Origin: Acinetobacter beijerinckii CIP 110307
GTDB taxonomy: Bacteria > Pseudomonadota > Gammaproteobacteria > Pseudomonadales > Moraxellaceae
Length of the DNA: 64,000 bases
Reading direction: 5' to 3'
Assembly: GCF_000369005.1 (NCBI RefSeq)
Contig: NZ_KB849766.1
Span: 600,084-664,083, forward strand
Position 1 is the first letter of the stretch. The number at the start of each line of letters is the position of its first letter. Below the pieces are notes generated by a model. That model was given only the letters and a program-made list of their open reading frames with translations, searched no databases and was not told the DNA's origin. The position numbers and the translations under genes are program-made. This document shows, piece by piece, positions 10,466 through 19,407 of this stretch.

Positions 10466-12244
10466 TTAAGCCACTTGCTGCCCTGCTTTTACTGGCAATA
10501 AATTTTTATCTAAACTCAATTGATGACCTCGCACTGTATCTATCGCATATTCAGGCTTTTTGATGGAATCGACAAATACCCATTGTGATTGGACTTGAGT
10601 TTCATCAAATTGGACAATTAAATATCCTCTTTGATTTAAATTGCAGTAACTCAACTCATCAATCAATGTCGTGAAGGCAAATTCAAACTGTTGTAACTGT
10701 GCTAGTGGAATATCTAAATACTTTTCCAAGCCCGGTGAAGATACTGAACTGGTTGCCAACTCAACACCAACAAATGCCCCATCCTTACTGTATAAATTGG
10801 ATGACCATGCATTATGCGTATCCCCGGCCAACACCACCACTTTTTTCTTTAGCTGTGCCAAAGTTCCATATAAAATTTCACGCTCAGCAAAATAACCATC
10901 CCATGCATCCAAGTTATAAGGTGCAACCGTTAGGACACGTGCTTTTTCTTGCAACGTTAAAGTTGGATCACCTTTTTGTAGACGAATCTTTAAAGTGACC
11001 AACTCAGTGATTTGCGCGTTCATCTTACTTAAAGTAGCCTCACTTGGATTACCTGCGGTAATTTCAGCTAAAGCAAGCAGTAACTCTGCTGGAACCAACA
11101 TTTTAGTCATCAGAATTTGCTGACCAAGTACATTCCAGTTTGCTGTCGACTGTTGTAGTTTTCCAATCAGCCAATCGCGTTGGGTATACCCCATTAGAGT
11201 ACGTGCTGGATTGGTTAAATCTGCTTGGAATTTTGCAATATCCAAACCATTTACTGTCATATAATTTGCATAGCCCAACTGTTCATCACGCGCAATAATT
11301 CGCGTATCTAACATCGTTAATTGAACCAGATTACCAAAATCAAATTGGCGATAAATCTTAATATGTTGGTTATCTACAGGACGAATTGGCATCCACTCAA
11401 AATAAGCCTGTAAAGCCACTAGCTTTCTTTCAGAGAATTTACCTTCATTCTTTGCGTTTGGCGTTTCTTCTGTATGATTTTCAGCCCCTTCTCGCCATGC
11501 ATCATTGGCTAACTCATGGTCGTCCCAAATCACAATAAATGGATGACGATGATGCAATGCCTGTAAGTCTTTATCCTTACGATATAGCGCATAACGCTTG
11601 CGATAATCATCCAATTTAATAATTTCTTTATTATTGTCTGCCGCGAGACTCCGCCCAAGTTTAACTGCATCCTCTGCTGCATAGCCATCCGCACCATATT
11701 CATAAATATAGTCGCCCAAATGAATCACTACATCAACATTTTGCTTGGCCATCTCACGATACACATAGAAATATCCTGCTGGATAATTTGAACATGAACA
11801 CACGGCAAAACTGACTTTAGAAGTACTGGTTGGTAAAGTCTTAGTTTGTCCAATAGGTGAAATCTTATCGCCAAAAATAAAACGGAAAAAATAGCTTTGA
11901 TTTGGTTTTAGCCCAGTTGCATCTACCTTTACAGTAAAATCTTGTGCTGCTGCAGTAATTACCTTGTTCGCATTAACAACTTGTTTGAATTGCTGATCTA
12001 AAGCAATTTCCCATGTCACTTGCAGACGTGCACTACTGTCATTGGGCGTCAAACGTGTCCACAAGATCACGCGATCCTGTAAAGGATCACCACTGGCAAC
12101 CCCATGTTCAAAATTCACTTGTAATCTTGCTGTCTCTTGATCTGAACTGTCGTTACACCCTGTAAACCCCGCAGATAAAGATAATGCCCCGAAACCAAAT
12201 AGACTTTTTTGAATAAGTTCCCGTCGTGAAATTTTTACTGTCAT
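10466..12244 (-). CDS. phoD: PhoD-family alkaline phosphatase/phosphodiesterase, Tat-exported
   Basis: 592 residues. The N-terminus has a twin-arginine motif (ISRRELIQKS, residues 5-14) and a hydrophobic stretch ending GFTGC, so the protein is Tat-exported and may be lipid-anchored. A PhoD N-terminal Fn3-like domain (VASGDPLQDRVILWTRLTP) leads into the metallophosphatase core: VVIHLGDYIYEYG, IVIWDDHELANDAW and VVLAGDTHNAWSSNL carry the metal-binding Asp, His and Asn residues. The family releases phosphate from phosphodiesters such as teichoic acid or phospholipid head groups. A Pho box lies 80 bases upstream, so expression on phosphate starvation is likely. It is enclosed by direct tRNA-Leu repeats. 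Confidence 0.92.
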   Translation of the reverse strand: MTVKISRRELIQKSLFGFGALSLSAGFTGCNDSSDQETARLQVNFEHGVASGDPLQDRVILWTRLTPNDSSARLQVTWEIALDQQFKQVVNANKVITAAAQDFTVKVDATGLKPNQSYFFRFIFGDKISPIGQTKTLPTSTSKVSFAVCSCSNYPAGYFYVYREMAKQNVDVVIHLGDYIYEYGADGYAAEDAVKLGRSLAADNNKEIIKLDDYRKRYALYRKDKDLQALHHRHPFIVIWDDHELANDAWREGAENHTEETPNAKNEGKFSERKLVALQAYFEWMPIRPVDNQHIKIYRQFDFGNLVQLTMLDTRIIARDEQLGYANYMTVNGLDIAKFQADLTNPARTLMGYTQRDWLIGKLQQSTANWNVLGQQILMTKMLVPAELLLALAEITAGNPSEATLSKMNAQITELVTLKIRLQKGDPTLTLQEKARVLTVAPYNLDAWDGYFAEREILYGTLAQLKKKVVVLAGDTHNAWSSNLYSKDGAFVGVELATSSVSSPGLEKYLDIPLAQLQQFEFAFTTLIDELSYCNLNQRGYLIVQFDETQVQSQWVFVDSIKKPEYAIDTVRGHQLSLDKNLLPVKAGQQVA

Positions 12245-12323
12245 TTGAATAGCTACCTTAATTTTTCACTATAAATAAATGACTTAAATTAATTATCTAA
12301 GATGAAGCTTTAATCTCAGTTTG

Positions 12324-12352
12324 ATGAAAGAATCATGAAATTTAAATGACAA
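12324..12352 (-). promoter_or_regulatory. Pho box (PhoB binding site) upstream of phoD
   Basis: On the minus strand three 7-base units, TTGTCAT, ATTTCAT and CTTTCAT, are spaced by 4 bases each, giving an exact 11-base period. This is the PhoB layout CTGTCAT-N4-CTGTCAT. The site ends 80 bases before the phoD start. Confidence 0.75.
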
Positions 12353-12417
12353 TGCTTATTTTTCATCAGATAAGCACATGAATTGATTGAAAAGAAAGCA
12401 AATAGTCAGTTTAGCTC

Positions 12418-12446
12418 TTGCCAAGTTTTAAAGTGTCCTCTATTAT
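12418..12446 (+). promoter_or_regulatory. Promoter of tRNA-Leu copy 2
   Basis: TTGCCA, a 17-base spacer and TATTAT, ending 10 bases before the tRNA 5' end. The second copy therefore appears to have its own promoter. Confidence 0.7.
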
Positions 12447-12455
12447 TGCGCACAT

Positions 12456-12541
12456 GCCCGAGTGGTGAAATCGGTAGACACAGGGGATTTAAAATCCCCC
12501 GCCCACAAAGCGTGCCAGTTCGAGTCTGGCCTCGGGCACCA
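12456..12541 (+). tRNA. tRNA-Leu (TAA), copy 2
   Basis: Identical cloverleaf to the copy at 10258-10343: 86 bases, anticodon TAA, encoded CCA. It is followed by the same terminator. Confidence 0.95.
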
Positions 12542-12575
12542 TATTTCAACTAATGAAATATGGTGCAAATAAAAA

Positions 12576-12597
12576 TCCAGCATAAGCTGGTTTTTTT
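12576..12597 (+). terminator. Terminator after tRNA-Leu copy 2
   Basis: CCAGC / GCTGG with an ATAA loop and a run of seven T. Confidence 0.85.
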
Positions 12598-12626
12598 ATG
12601 TCTGAAATTTAAGAGCAGATCATAAA

Positions 12627-12655
12627 AAATGCCTTAATCTTTAATTAAGGCATTT
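12627..12655 (-). terminator. Terminator downstream of pgaD
   Basis: AAATGCCTTAA pairs with TTAAGGCATTT around a 7-base loop; on the minus strand it runs into a T tract. It closes the pgaBCD run. Confidence 0.85.
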
Positions 12656-12682
12656 GATGTTATTGATTTAAAACAATAAGTT

Positions 12683-13099
12683 TTATTCTACGCGTATGAT
12701 TTTACCATTCTCATCGTGATGTACGATACTCACTTTTTGCTGACGACCTATTTGAATCTCTTGCTCTGACAATTCAAAATAACGTGCATATTCTGGCAAT
12801 GTCTTTTCAATGGCATGTTTTTTATGCACACGTTTTGCAGGTAATAATCCCCACAACAACAATGCAATCGCACACATAAATAATGCGACAACTCCACGCT
12901 CAATCCCATCACTAAATGCTGCCATCAATCGTTGAGCAATATGTGTTTTTTGTAACTCAATCAGCACCCAAACCAAAATAAATGGACGCCATAATAATAA
13001 CCACCCCGCCCACATCATTGCTGTTGTTGTCGTAGAAAAATAACGTTTATGCCATGGGAGCTGGCGACGTAAATCTATAATCAAACTATTAGCTTTCAT
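12683..13099 (-). CDS. pgaD: PNAG synthase accessory membrane protein PgaD
   Basis: 138 residues with two membrane segments (about residues 26-48, TAMMWAGWLLLWRPFILVWVLI, and 71-88, VALFMCAIALLLWGLLPA) and a polar C-terminal tail (EYARYFELSEQEIQIGRQQKV). This matches PgaD, the small inner-membrane partner that binds c-di-GMP together with PgaC to activate synthesis of poly-beta-1,6-N-acetylglucosamine. It starts 32 bases after the pgaC stop and is the last gene of the run. Confidence 0.85.
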   Translation of the reverse strand: MKANSLIIDLRRQLPWHKRYFSTTTTAMMWAGWLLLWRPFILVWVLIELQKTHIAQRLMAAFSDGIERGVVALFMCAIALLLWGLLPAKRVHKKHAIEKTLPEYARYFELSEQEIQIGRQQKVSIVHHDENGKIIRVE

Positions 13100-13131
13100 T
13101 TCTCTTACTCAGCAAAATGAATCTTAGCGAT

Positions 13132-14397
13132 TCATCGGATTCCACGATCTGGACTAATCCAACGTGCGCGTTTTTCATCAGCGCGCAATAGCACTTTTGG
13201 AAAGGCGACGATTGTAGCAGTAATCGTAATCAACCAGAACACAAAGGGATACCATATCATCCAATAGTAGTTTTTCCCTAAGTTCGGTTCATAACGACTA
13301 TCCATCCATTTGCTTAAAGCAAACTGAATTAAACAGGTCGCACCTAACAAAATTCCACTACCATATGGTAAAAATGGAGAGCTAACTATTGCGAATGTCG
13401 GTATGGTAAATAAGAAATGTAATAACCATATGACAGCCATAATCAACATGAGATACGACCAAACCAAGGTCAAACAAAGCTCAAACATCAAAGGCCACAA
13501 ATAGTTAAGCTTCGGCTTAAAGAATACATCTATATTTTTAATTAAAACCTGCGCTCCCCCCATTGCCCATCGCAAACGTTGTTTCCATAAACCATTTAAG
13601 GTTTCTGGCATCAAAATCCAAACAAGCGCATTTGGCTCAAAATGCACATCCCAACCTGCACGTTGTAACTTCCAAGTAATATCAATATCTTCGGTCAACA
13701 TATTCGGTGACCAATAACCTACTTGATGAACTGCACTTTTACGAAATGCAGTAATTACCCCTGATACCGTGAATAAACGACCAAAAGTACGTTGAGCACG
13801 TTTGATCATACCAACAATAGAAGAAAACTCCCCTACTTGGATACGTCCCAATAAAGTCGAACGTGTACGAATACGCGGATTACCTGTCACAGCAGCCACC
13901 GTAGAATCCTCTAAGAAATGACGAATCATCCATTTTGCGGCATGTGGATCAAGCAACGCATCACCATCAATTCCGATTAGAAATTCTGCATCTGTCATCA
14001 GGCTACCAGCTTGCAAACCCATAGCTTTGCCTTGATTCTGCGCCAAATGCACTACACGCAATTTCTCATATTGCATTGCCAAACGATCGAGCACTTCAGC
14101 AGTGTTGTCAGAACTACCATCATTAATCGCAATCACTTCAAAATTTGGGTAATCCAATTTAAGAGCATGGCTAATCGTTTCTTCTGCATTGTCTCCTTCA
14201 TTAAAGCAAGGCACCAATACTGCGACTTTAGGGTATTCGGTTAAAGCCGCTGGTTGTTGATAAGGAGGTTCCTTTCGTTCTTTCCAGTAAAAGATAATTG
14301 CCCCAACCATCCATAAGTACGACATAAATAATGGATAGTAGAAAACAAATTTAATCGCAAAAGCCCATATCGAATTTATCAAACTGATCATAGTCAT
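13132..14397 (-). CDS. pgaC: Poly-beta-1,6-N-acetylglucosamine synthase PgaC
   Basis: A family 2 glycosyltransferase, 421 residues, in the inner membrane. It polymerises GlcNAc from UDP-GlcNAc and feeds the chain out. Two N-terminal membrane segments precede the GT-A core. VLVPCFNEGDN, INDGSSDNT and GIDGDALLDPHAA hold the nucleotide-binding aspartates, TEDIDITWKLQRAGW holds the catalytic base Asp, and QRLRWAMGG is the QxxRW motif. Further membrane segments fill the last 130 residues. It begins 4 bases after the pgaB stop codon, so the two are cotranscribed. Confidence 0.95.
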   Translation of the reverse strand: MTMISLINSIWAFAIKFVFYYPLFMSYLWMVGAIIFYWKERKEPPYQQPAALTEYPKVAVLVPCFNEGDNAEETISHALKLDYPNFEVIAINDGSSDNTAEVLDRLAMQYEKLRVVHLAQNQGKAMGLQAGSLMTDAEFLIGIDGDALLDPHAAKWMIRHFLEDSTVAAVTGNPRIRTRSTLLGRIQVGEFSSIVGMIKRAQRTFGRLFTVSGVITAFRKSAVHQVGYWSPNMLTEDIDITWKLQRAGWDVHFEPNALVWILMPETLNGLWKQRLRWAMGGAQVLIKNIDVFFKPKLNYLWPLMFELCLTLVWSYLMLIMAVIWLLHFLFTIPTFAIVSSPFLPYGSGILLGATCLIQFALSKWMDSRYEPNLGKNYYWMIWYPFVFWLITITATIVAFPKVLLRADEKRARWISPDRGIR

Positions 14398-14401
14398 TCT
14401 T

Positions 14402-16399
14402 CTATGGCACTAATTGAGATGATTTTAATGCAAATGCCTTACGCATGGTTTCAACATCTGGATGAGCTTTGATTGGATCATCTGGATAGTAAGCAATATG
14501 CATTGCGCCCTGCTGATACAAAGACTTGATCGTAGATGCCATTTCTTCAGATGGAACTTTTTGATCATTTCTCCAATTGGTTGCTTGCAACTCCATGACT
14601 GTCTTTTTAATACCATTCGGATACTGTTTTATCCGATTCATAATATTTGTATAAAACTGATCTGGACGATCAACCTGCTCCATATATGGCATTGCCATAA
14701 TTGCAGTAAAGTCGTATCGATTAAGAGATTGTTCCAACGATTGTGCATACCAGTTTTCGGCATAGGCATTTAAAGCCACTTGCGCATACAGATTGCGTGC
14801 AGTCATCAAATAAGGTTGATATTGACGCACCTCACCAGCCAGTTCAATTGCAAAATCATCTAAGTAATTGGTTTTATAAGCTGTCCATTTTTGCAAATAA
14901 GCATCATTATTTCTAATCTGTGCAAGATCAGTGGGTAAACCTTGCTTCGCATAAGCAGCTAGTGCTTGAGGACTTGCATCTTCGTAGTCAGATAAAGTCA
15001 CATCATCATGGAACAATAGACCATCAAACGGTGTAGATTTGGCAAGATCTTGGTAGATTTCTTTAATTGTTTGTCGTGCTTCAGGTGAAAATGGGCTGAG
15101 ACGGATGTAGCCCATATTTAAATGTTCATCTGCTTTTGCTTGTTGGGTTTGTACTAAGTCTTTTGCAGTCGGATCATTTTTAGGTAATTCCCAAGCCAAC
15201 ATCGGCATCCATGCATAAAGTCGTTGTACTGAAGTGCGAGTTTGTATCTGCCAAGCCACTCGATTAAATAAATCTGCACGCATTGGAATATGCCGATTTG
15301 GAAAATACACCATATCAGCCGACCCATTGGCATCAGGATCAGAAAAGGCTTGTAAATAAACAGTATTAATACCCATACCATTAATACGGTCTAAAAGATT
15401 ACCTAAATTACGCTCTTCTTGTTGAGGATCAGGATCATAAATATAGTCTAAATCGACATGCATGATTTTTTGCGGCCGATTGTTATCATTCAGATTTAAT
15501 TCACGATTTTTAATCTCTTGTGCTAAAGCATTGGTTGACATATTACCTTGAATCAAAATACGACTCATATTTTGCAACGATTGCTTGGCATGGTCGGCAC
15601 CATCATCAAGCGTAATGGTAATTGGCATACCAAGTTGCTTAGATGTCTGCACTAGCTGCATATTATAACGACCATAAGGCCAAACCATTACGCGTGGCGA
15701 ACGCAAACCATGTGCTTTGAGCAGGTCATTATTATGTTTTAAATCTTGATAAATTCTTGTTTGATAATCTGTATCAGATTCATAAGTTTTGGTTTTAGGA
15801 TCATAAATTCGAGTAATTGCAGCAGGCTCAGAATTACCTTGTGGATTGGCGTTCACACCTTGATGTAAATGATAACTATGGCTTGCGATTTCAACTAAGC
15901 CACTACTTTGCATTTCCTTAAGTTCATCCCAACTTAAAATTTTATTTCGTGCAATTTCTTCCCCACCAAAATCTACTTTTTGATTCTCTTTCGGCTCTAA
16001 CCAAGACCCGACTACAGCTAAAACAACTGGAATCTTTTTCGCACGAATAATTGGATATGCATTTTGATAAAATGATTGATAACCGTCATCAACCGTTAAT
16101 AAAACAGGATTATTAGGTAATTTATATTTCCCCTGATGCGCTTTTAATAATTGATCCACATTAATAAAGTGATAACCATTCTTTTTCAACCAATCAATAT
16201 GCTCACTAAATTGTTGCGAGTTGACAGCATAACTTGGGATGAGAGCATCTTTCCGATCAATGATTTCATGATATCCAATAACTGTTAACGTTGAAGCATC
16301 AATCTTGGGACTAGCTGCAAACGTTGTCATAGATGTCGCTACAGCGAATATAAGACCCAATAAATTTTTTATGGTCGGAGACACTAAAAGTGATGACAT
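14402..16399 (-). CDS. pgaB: Poly-N-acetylglucosamine N-deacetylase PgaB
   Basis: 665 residues, two domains. A signal peptide (VATSMTTFAAS) precedes a polysaccharide deacetylase domain: LTVDDGYQSF carries the catalytic Asp pair near residue 105, SHSYHLH the metal histidines, and WPYGRYN the downstream motif. From about residue 330 a glycoside-hydrolase-like PNAG-binding domain follows (HVDLDYIYDPDPQQ, LLFHDDVTLSDYED). In the periplasm PgaB partly deacetylates PNAG, which is needed for export. It leads pgaC and pgaD. No pgaA (outer-membrane porin) gene lies upstream; an unrelated gene and its terminator occupy that place. Confidence 0.93.
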   Translation of the reverse strand: MSSLLVSPTIKNLLGLIFAVATSMTTFAASPKIDASTLTVIGYHEIIDRKDALIPSYAVNSQQFSEHIDWLKKNGYHFINVDQLLKAHQGKYKLPNNPVLLTVDDGYQSFYQNAYPIIRAKKIPVVLAVVGSWLEPKENQKVDFGGEEIARNKILSWDELKEMQSSGLVEIASHSYHLHQGVNANPQGNSEPAAITRIYDPKTKTYESDTDYQTRIYQDLKHNNDLLKAHGLRSPRVMVWPYGRYNMQLVQTSKQLGMPITITLDDGADHAKQSLQNMSRILIQGNMSTNALAQEIKNRELNLNDNNRPQKIMHVDLDYIYDPDPQQEERNLGNLLDRINGMGINTVYLQAFSDPDANGSADMVYFPNRHIPMRADLFNRVAWQIQTRTSVQRLYAWMPMLAWELPKNDPTAKDLVQTQQAKADEHLNMGYIRLSPFSPEARQTIKEIYQDLAKSTPFDGLLFHDDVTLSDYEDASPQALAAYAKQGLPTDLAQIRNNDAYLQKWTAYKTNYLDDFAIELAGEVRQYQPYLMTARNLYAQVALNAYAENWYAQSLEQSLNRYDFTAIMAMPYMEQVDRPDQFYTNIMNRIKQYPNGIKKTVMELQATNWRNDQKVPSEEMASTIKSLYQQGAMHIAYYPDDPIKAHPDVETMRKAFALKSSQLVP

Positions 16400-16591
16400 G
16401 GAGATATCTTCTCAATATTTGAAAAATGTTGAAGACAAACTATCTATATTGGTCTTTAAATCACAGAAATATAAAAGTTGATCAGTCCAACAGGATGTGC
16501 GGATTGTAGTTATAATTTTAGAAGCTGAAAACAAGCTTAAAAGTTTATTTTATGAAATATATATCAATATAAAATGAGCTTAAAACCATAC

Positions 16592-16621
16592 AAAAAAGCC
16601 CGATAAAATTATTATCGGGCC
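16592..16621 (-). terminator. Terminator downstream of the 131-residue gene
   Basis: GCCCGATAA pairs with TTATCGGGC around a short AT loop, followed on the minus strand by a T run. It isolates pgaB from the upstream gene. Confidence 0.9.
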
Positions 16622-16638
16622 GCTATTTATTAAATAGA

Positions 16639-17034
16639 TTAGTATTCAATAAGCTGGAAGTTAGGATGCTCAGCTAACTGTTGTAAATAATAACGCTCTT
16701 TTTGGTAGAAATATTTATACAAACGGTTTACCCATTCACCACGACGGAAAGTTTGAATTTTCTTATTCACACCATCGTATTCCAATAAAACAATATTTCC
16801 TTCTTCTGGTGACAATAGTGTAATGCGATAATCATGATGAGCATGCTGATGTGTAGGGCTAAGTTCTCTAACGATCTCAACCTTGTTATCCCCATCCATC
16901 CAATAATGCTTATCGATTAAGGCTTTTTCATTAACCCAGAAGCCTGTTTCTGTACCATCATACGTATCGATCAGGAAGAAATTATGTAACTCTTTTAATA
17001 ACTCTGATGCGGTGATATCCAAATAATCATTCAT
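16639..17034 (-). CDS. Conserved hypothetical cytoplasmic protein
   Basis: 131 residues, rich in Tyr, His, Asp and Glu, with no signal peptide or membrane segment. A His-rich patch SPTHQHAHHDYR (about residues 60-71) could hold a metal, but nothing proves this. The C-terminal half is basic-aromatic (VNRLYKYFYQKERYYLQQ). I do not recognise a family. It sits alone between the pga run and a 390-base gap and has its own terminator. Confidence 0.65.
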   Translation of the reverse strand: MNDYLDITASELLKELHNFFLIDTYDGTETGFWVNEKALIDKHYWMDGDNKVEIVRELSPTHQHAHHDYRITLLSPEEGNIVLLEYDGVNKKIQTFRRGEWVNRLYKYFYQKERYYLQQLAEHPNFQLIEY

Positions 17035-17424
17035 ACCTACCTCTACTCACTTAAATTTTTATTACCTGTTCAATATAAACAAACATTTTTTATAATTTAC
17101 TTAACCATATTAGTGAGTTATATCAACGATATATGGTGTGTTAAAAAGCAATTTTCCCAAAAGTTAAATTCACATCACATTTTTTTCGAAAAAGTTGATT
17201 AAGAATACATTGCTCTTTTCATCAAAGATATACAGAACTTTCTATAGAATCAATGATTTTCGGAAGAATGCGCAAAAAAACAGATAAAAATAAAATCATT
17301 AAAATTCAATGGTTTAAATTATTATAAAAAATATTATTTGTATTGTTTTTGTACTGCCATTTTAGGGTTGCGATTTAATCAATAAAATCAATTAAATCGC
17401 TTATTATATAAATACTTAAACTGT
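17035..17424. other. Non-coding gap with one hairpin
   Basis: Very AT-rich. The only structure I see is a hairpin at 17370-17400 (GCGATTTAAT / ATTAAATCGC) beyond the stop of the FKBP gene, which may end that transcript although the T run is poor. No open frame with a ribosome site. Confidence 0.5.
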
Positions 17425-17766
17425 TCATTCATCACGTGTTTTGACATCAAAAAGTTCGATCTCAAAAGTTAAATTGGCATTGGCTGGAATAATTTTTCCC
17501 ATTTTGCGAGAACCATAAGCCAAATGTGCAGGTACAACCAATTTACGTTTGCCACCCACACGCATTCCCATGATGCCTTGATCCCAACCTTTAATGACTC
17601 GCCCAGTACCAATTACTGTTTCAAAATAATTGCCACGATGAATCGAAGAATCAAATTTAGTTCCGTCTTCTAACCAACCTGTATAGTGAGTCGTAATTAA
17701 AGCACCACGAACTGCTTCTTTACCCTCGCCCAATTTTAAATCAATAATTTCGAGTTCTGTACTCAT
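17425..17766 (-). CDS. FKBP-type peptidyl-prolyl cis-trans isomerase
   Basis: 113 residues, a single FKBP domain without a signal peptide, so a cytoplasmic prolyl isomerase. HYTGWLEDGTKFDSS, GRVIKGWDQGIMGMRVGGKRKL and VPAHLAYGSR are the classic FKBP motifs, including the Trp at the base of the pocket. I chose the ATG at 17766 because AGAGAGGA stands just upstream; a start 17 codons earlier would overlap the preceding gene. It begins 32 bases after the yaeQ stop, so the two are probably one unit. Confidence 0.92.
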   Translation of the reverse strand: MSTELEIIDLKLGEGKEAVRGALITTHYTGWLEDGTKFDSSIHRGNYFETVIGTGRVIKGWDQGIMGMRVGGKRKLVVPAHLAYGSRKMGKIIPANANLTFEIELFDVKTRDE

Positions 17767-17798
17767 ATTTTCCTCTCTAATCTCTCTGCAAGATTTGA

Positions 17799-18329
17799 TT
17801 ATTGCAATTGTGTCCACTGAATGTCGATTTGACCTTTGTCACTTAACAAAGTCCATTCACCATCCATGATATTCAACTGTAATTGCATCGTGCGCTCACA
17901 TAACTGTTCAAGCGCTTGAGTGGTTTGCGTGCTTAATTGCCAAACTTCAACGTTATTTAAAGTTTTAATTTTGGTATTTTTCTGCCACCAATCGACTGAT
18001 TGAGAGCCATAAGTTACTACAGCTACTTTTTTGCAACGCGCACTTGCTTTTTTAACTTTATCTTCAGATGGACAACCAACTTCAATCCAGTTTTCCAAAA
18101 GACCTGTCAGATCTTTTTGCCATAAAGCTGGTTCATCCGTTTCAAATAAATCTTTAGTAAACTCTAAATGCTCATGAGCAAATCGTGCGTAAGCCAAAAT
18201 GCGCACCATTAATCGTTCAATCGTTTCAGATGGATGTTGCGCCAAAGTCAATTGATAGTCTGCATAGATGTGTTCATCCATATTGGCAATATTTAAGTCT
18301 GCCTTATATATTGTTGCTTTTAACGCCAT
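17799..18329 (-). CDS. yaeQ: YaeQ family protein
   Basis: 176 residues with the typical YaeQ opening MALKATIYKADLNI, then ERLMVRILAYARFAHE and the conserved PALWQKDLTGLLENWIEVGCP stretch. YaeQ folds like a PD-(D/E)XK nuclease; the acidic and Lys residues here (E around W-IEVG, KKVAVVTYG) fit that fold. Its molecular role is not settled, though it has been linked to suppression of rfaH defects in enterobacteria. It leads a two-gene unit with the FKBP gene and starts 73 bases after the COG0523 GTPase stop. Confidence 0.9.
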   Translation of the reverse strand: MALKATIYKADLNIANMDEHIYADYQLTLAQHPSETIERLMVRILAYARFAHEHLEFTKDLFETDEPALWQKDLTGLLENWIEVGCPSEDKVKKASARCKKVAVVTYGSQSVDWWQKNTKIKTLNNVEVWQLSTQTTQALEQLCERTMQLQLNIMDGEWTLLSDKGQIDIQWTQLQ

Positions 18330-18402
18330 AAATCATGTCCTCAAATTTGGCGCTAAGCATACTCTATTTTACTATGCAGAATACGATGAATATTGCTCTT
18401 AG

Positions 18403-19407
18403 TTATGCAGTTTCATTGATTTTAGTTGCTAATAATTGTGCCTCAAATGTCGACCAGTCCTGCTGTGTTTGTACTATCACTTCAACGCGATTATCAATAC
18501 TTTCTTCTGAAGACTTATAGTTAAACTGCTGAGTATTAAAATTAAAAGTTTTCCAACCTTGATCAGTATTGAATATCCCTTTAATTCGAACCCAATCTTT
18601 TTGCGAGCATAAAACATCTAACAAATCATAAAAGTTAAATTGCCATCGTTTTGGCAACTTCCAACCAGCCACAGTGTATCCTTGCGCAGTTTCAACATAA
18701 TGATAGGGTAACTGTTTTATTTCAGCCTGCTGTTCAGCCATAGATTGTGTTTTTTGCAATTTTAGTAACGGTTGAATTTTTCGATTTAAAGGTTGTTGAA
18801 TCACATCCAACTGCTCGATATGAACTAATCCATTTTCGGCTTCAATCCAAAACTGGACATACGCCTGATATTCTTCTTTTAAAGCGAAGAAAGCCTGATG
18901 ATCAGCTTCAGTCATACAATCTATATGTGACAAAACCACAATTTGTGCAGCTTTAAGCTGATCTGTATATAAATTCTGCTGAACCCACGACTGATCATGT
19001 AAACGACTACCATCAATTACAATCACTAAAGCACGCATGCTCAAACTGCTTTGCCAATGAACTTCTGTTAATTGCTCAAGTAACTGAGTGGGATGACCTA
19101 AACCTGTTGGTTCAATAAATAAACGATCTGGTTTACTTTCAGTTAATAACCTTGAAAGCGCAATTTGCATCGGCAACTGGCTACTACAACAGAGACAACC
19201 ACCTAATAACTCTTTAACGGCATAACCTTGTTGTTGCGTAATCAGTTGCTGATCTACTCCAATTTGCCCAAACTCATTCATTAAAACAGCCCAAACTTCA
19301 TGCTCAGGTTTTTGCGTTAATAAATGTTGTAATAAAGTGGTTTTACCCGCACCTAAAAATCCTGAAATAATATGTGTGGGTACGGCTTGTTGAGCGAGGA
19401 GTTTCAC
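18403..19407 (-). CDS. COG0523 (CobW/ZigA-like) metal-chaperone GTPase
   Basis: 334 residues. The Walker A motif GFLGAGKTTLLQHLL is at residues 17-31, the metal site GGCLCCSS (CxCC) near residue 70, the Walker B-like RLFIEPTGLGHP next, and a CobW C-terminal domain (about residues 215-320) ends the protein. The family delivers zinc or other metals to client enzymes; ZigA in A. baumannii belongs to it. I see no convincing Zur box upstream, so the metal is unproven. The frame starts at a GTG (19405-19407). This is one of several COG0523 subgroups and could also be a YjiA-like protein. Confidence 0.85.
   Translation of the reverse strand: MKLLAQQAVPTHIISGFLGAGKTTLLQHLLTQKPEHEVWAVLMNEFGQIGVDQQLITQQQGYAVKELLGGCLCCSSQLPMQIALSRLLTESKPDRLFIEPTGLGHPTQLLEQLTEVHWQSSLSMRALVIVIDGSRLHDQSWVQQNLYTDQLKAAQIVVLSHIDCMTEADHQAFFALKEEYQAYVQFWIEAENGLVHIEQLDVIQQPLNRKIQPLLKLQKTQSMAEQQAEIKQLPYHYVETAQGYTVAGWKLPKRWQFNFYDLLDVLCSQKDWVRIKGIFNTDQGWKTFNFNTQQFNYKSSEESIDNRVEVIVQTQQDWSTFEAQLLATKINETA

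Larger units (their letters stand above)
12456..12611 (+). repeat. Direct repeat R2: tRNA-Leu plus terminator
   Basis: Second copy of the repeat described at 10258-10412, 2,198 bases downstream in the same orientation. Confidence 0.9.
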
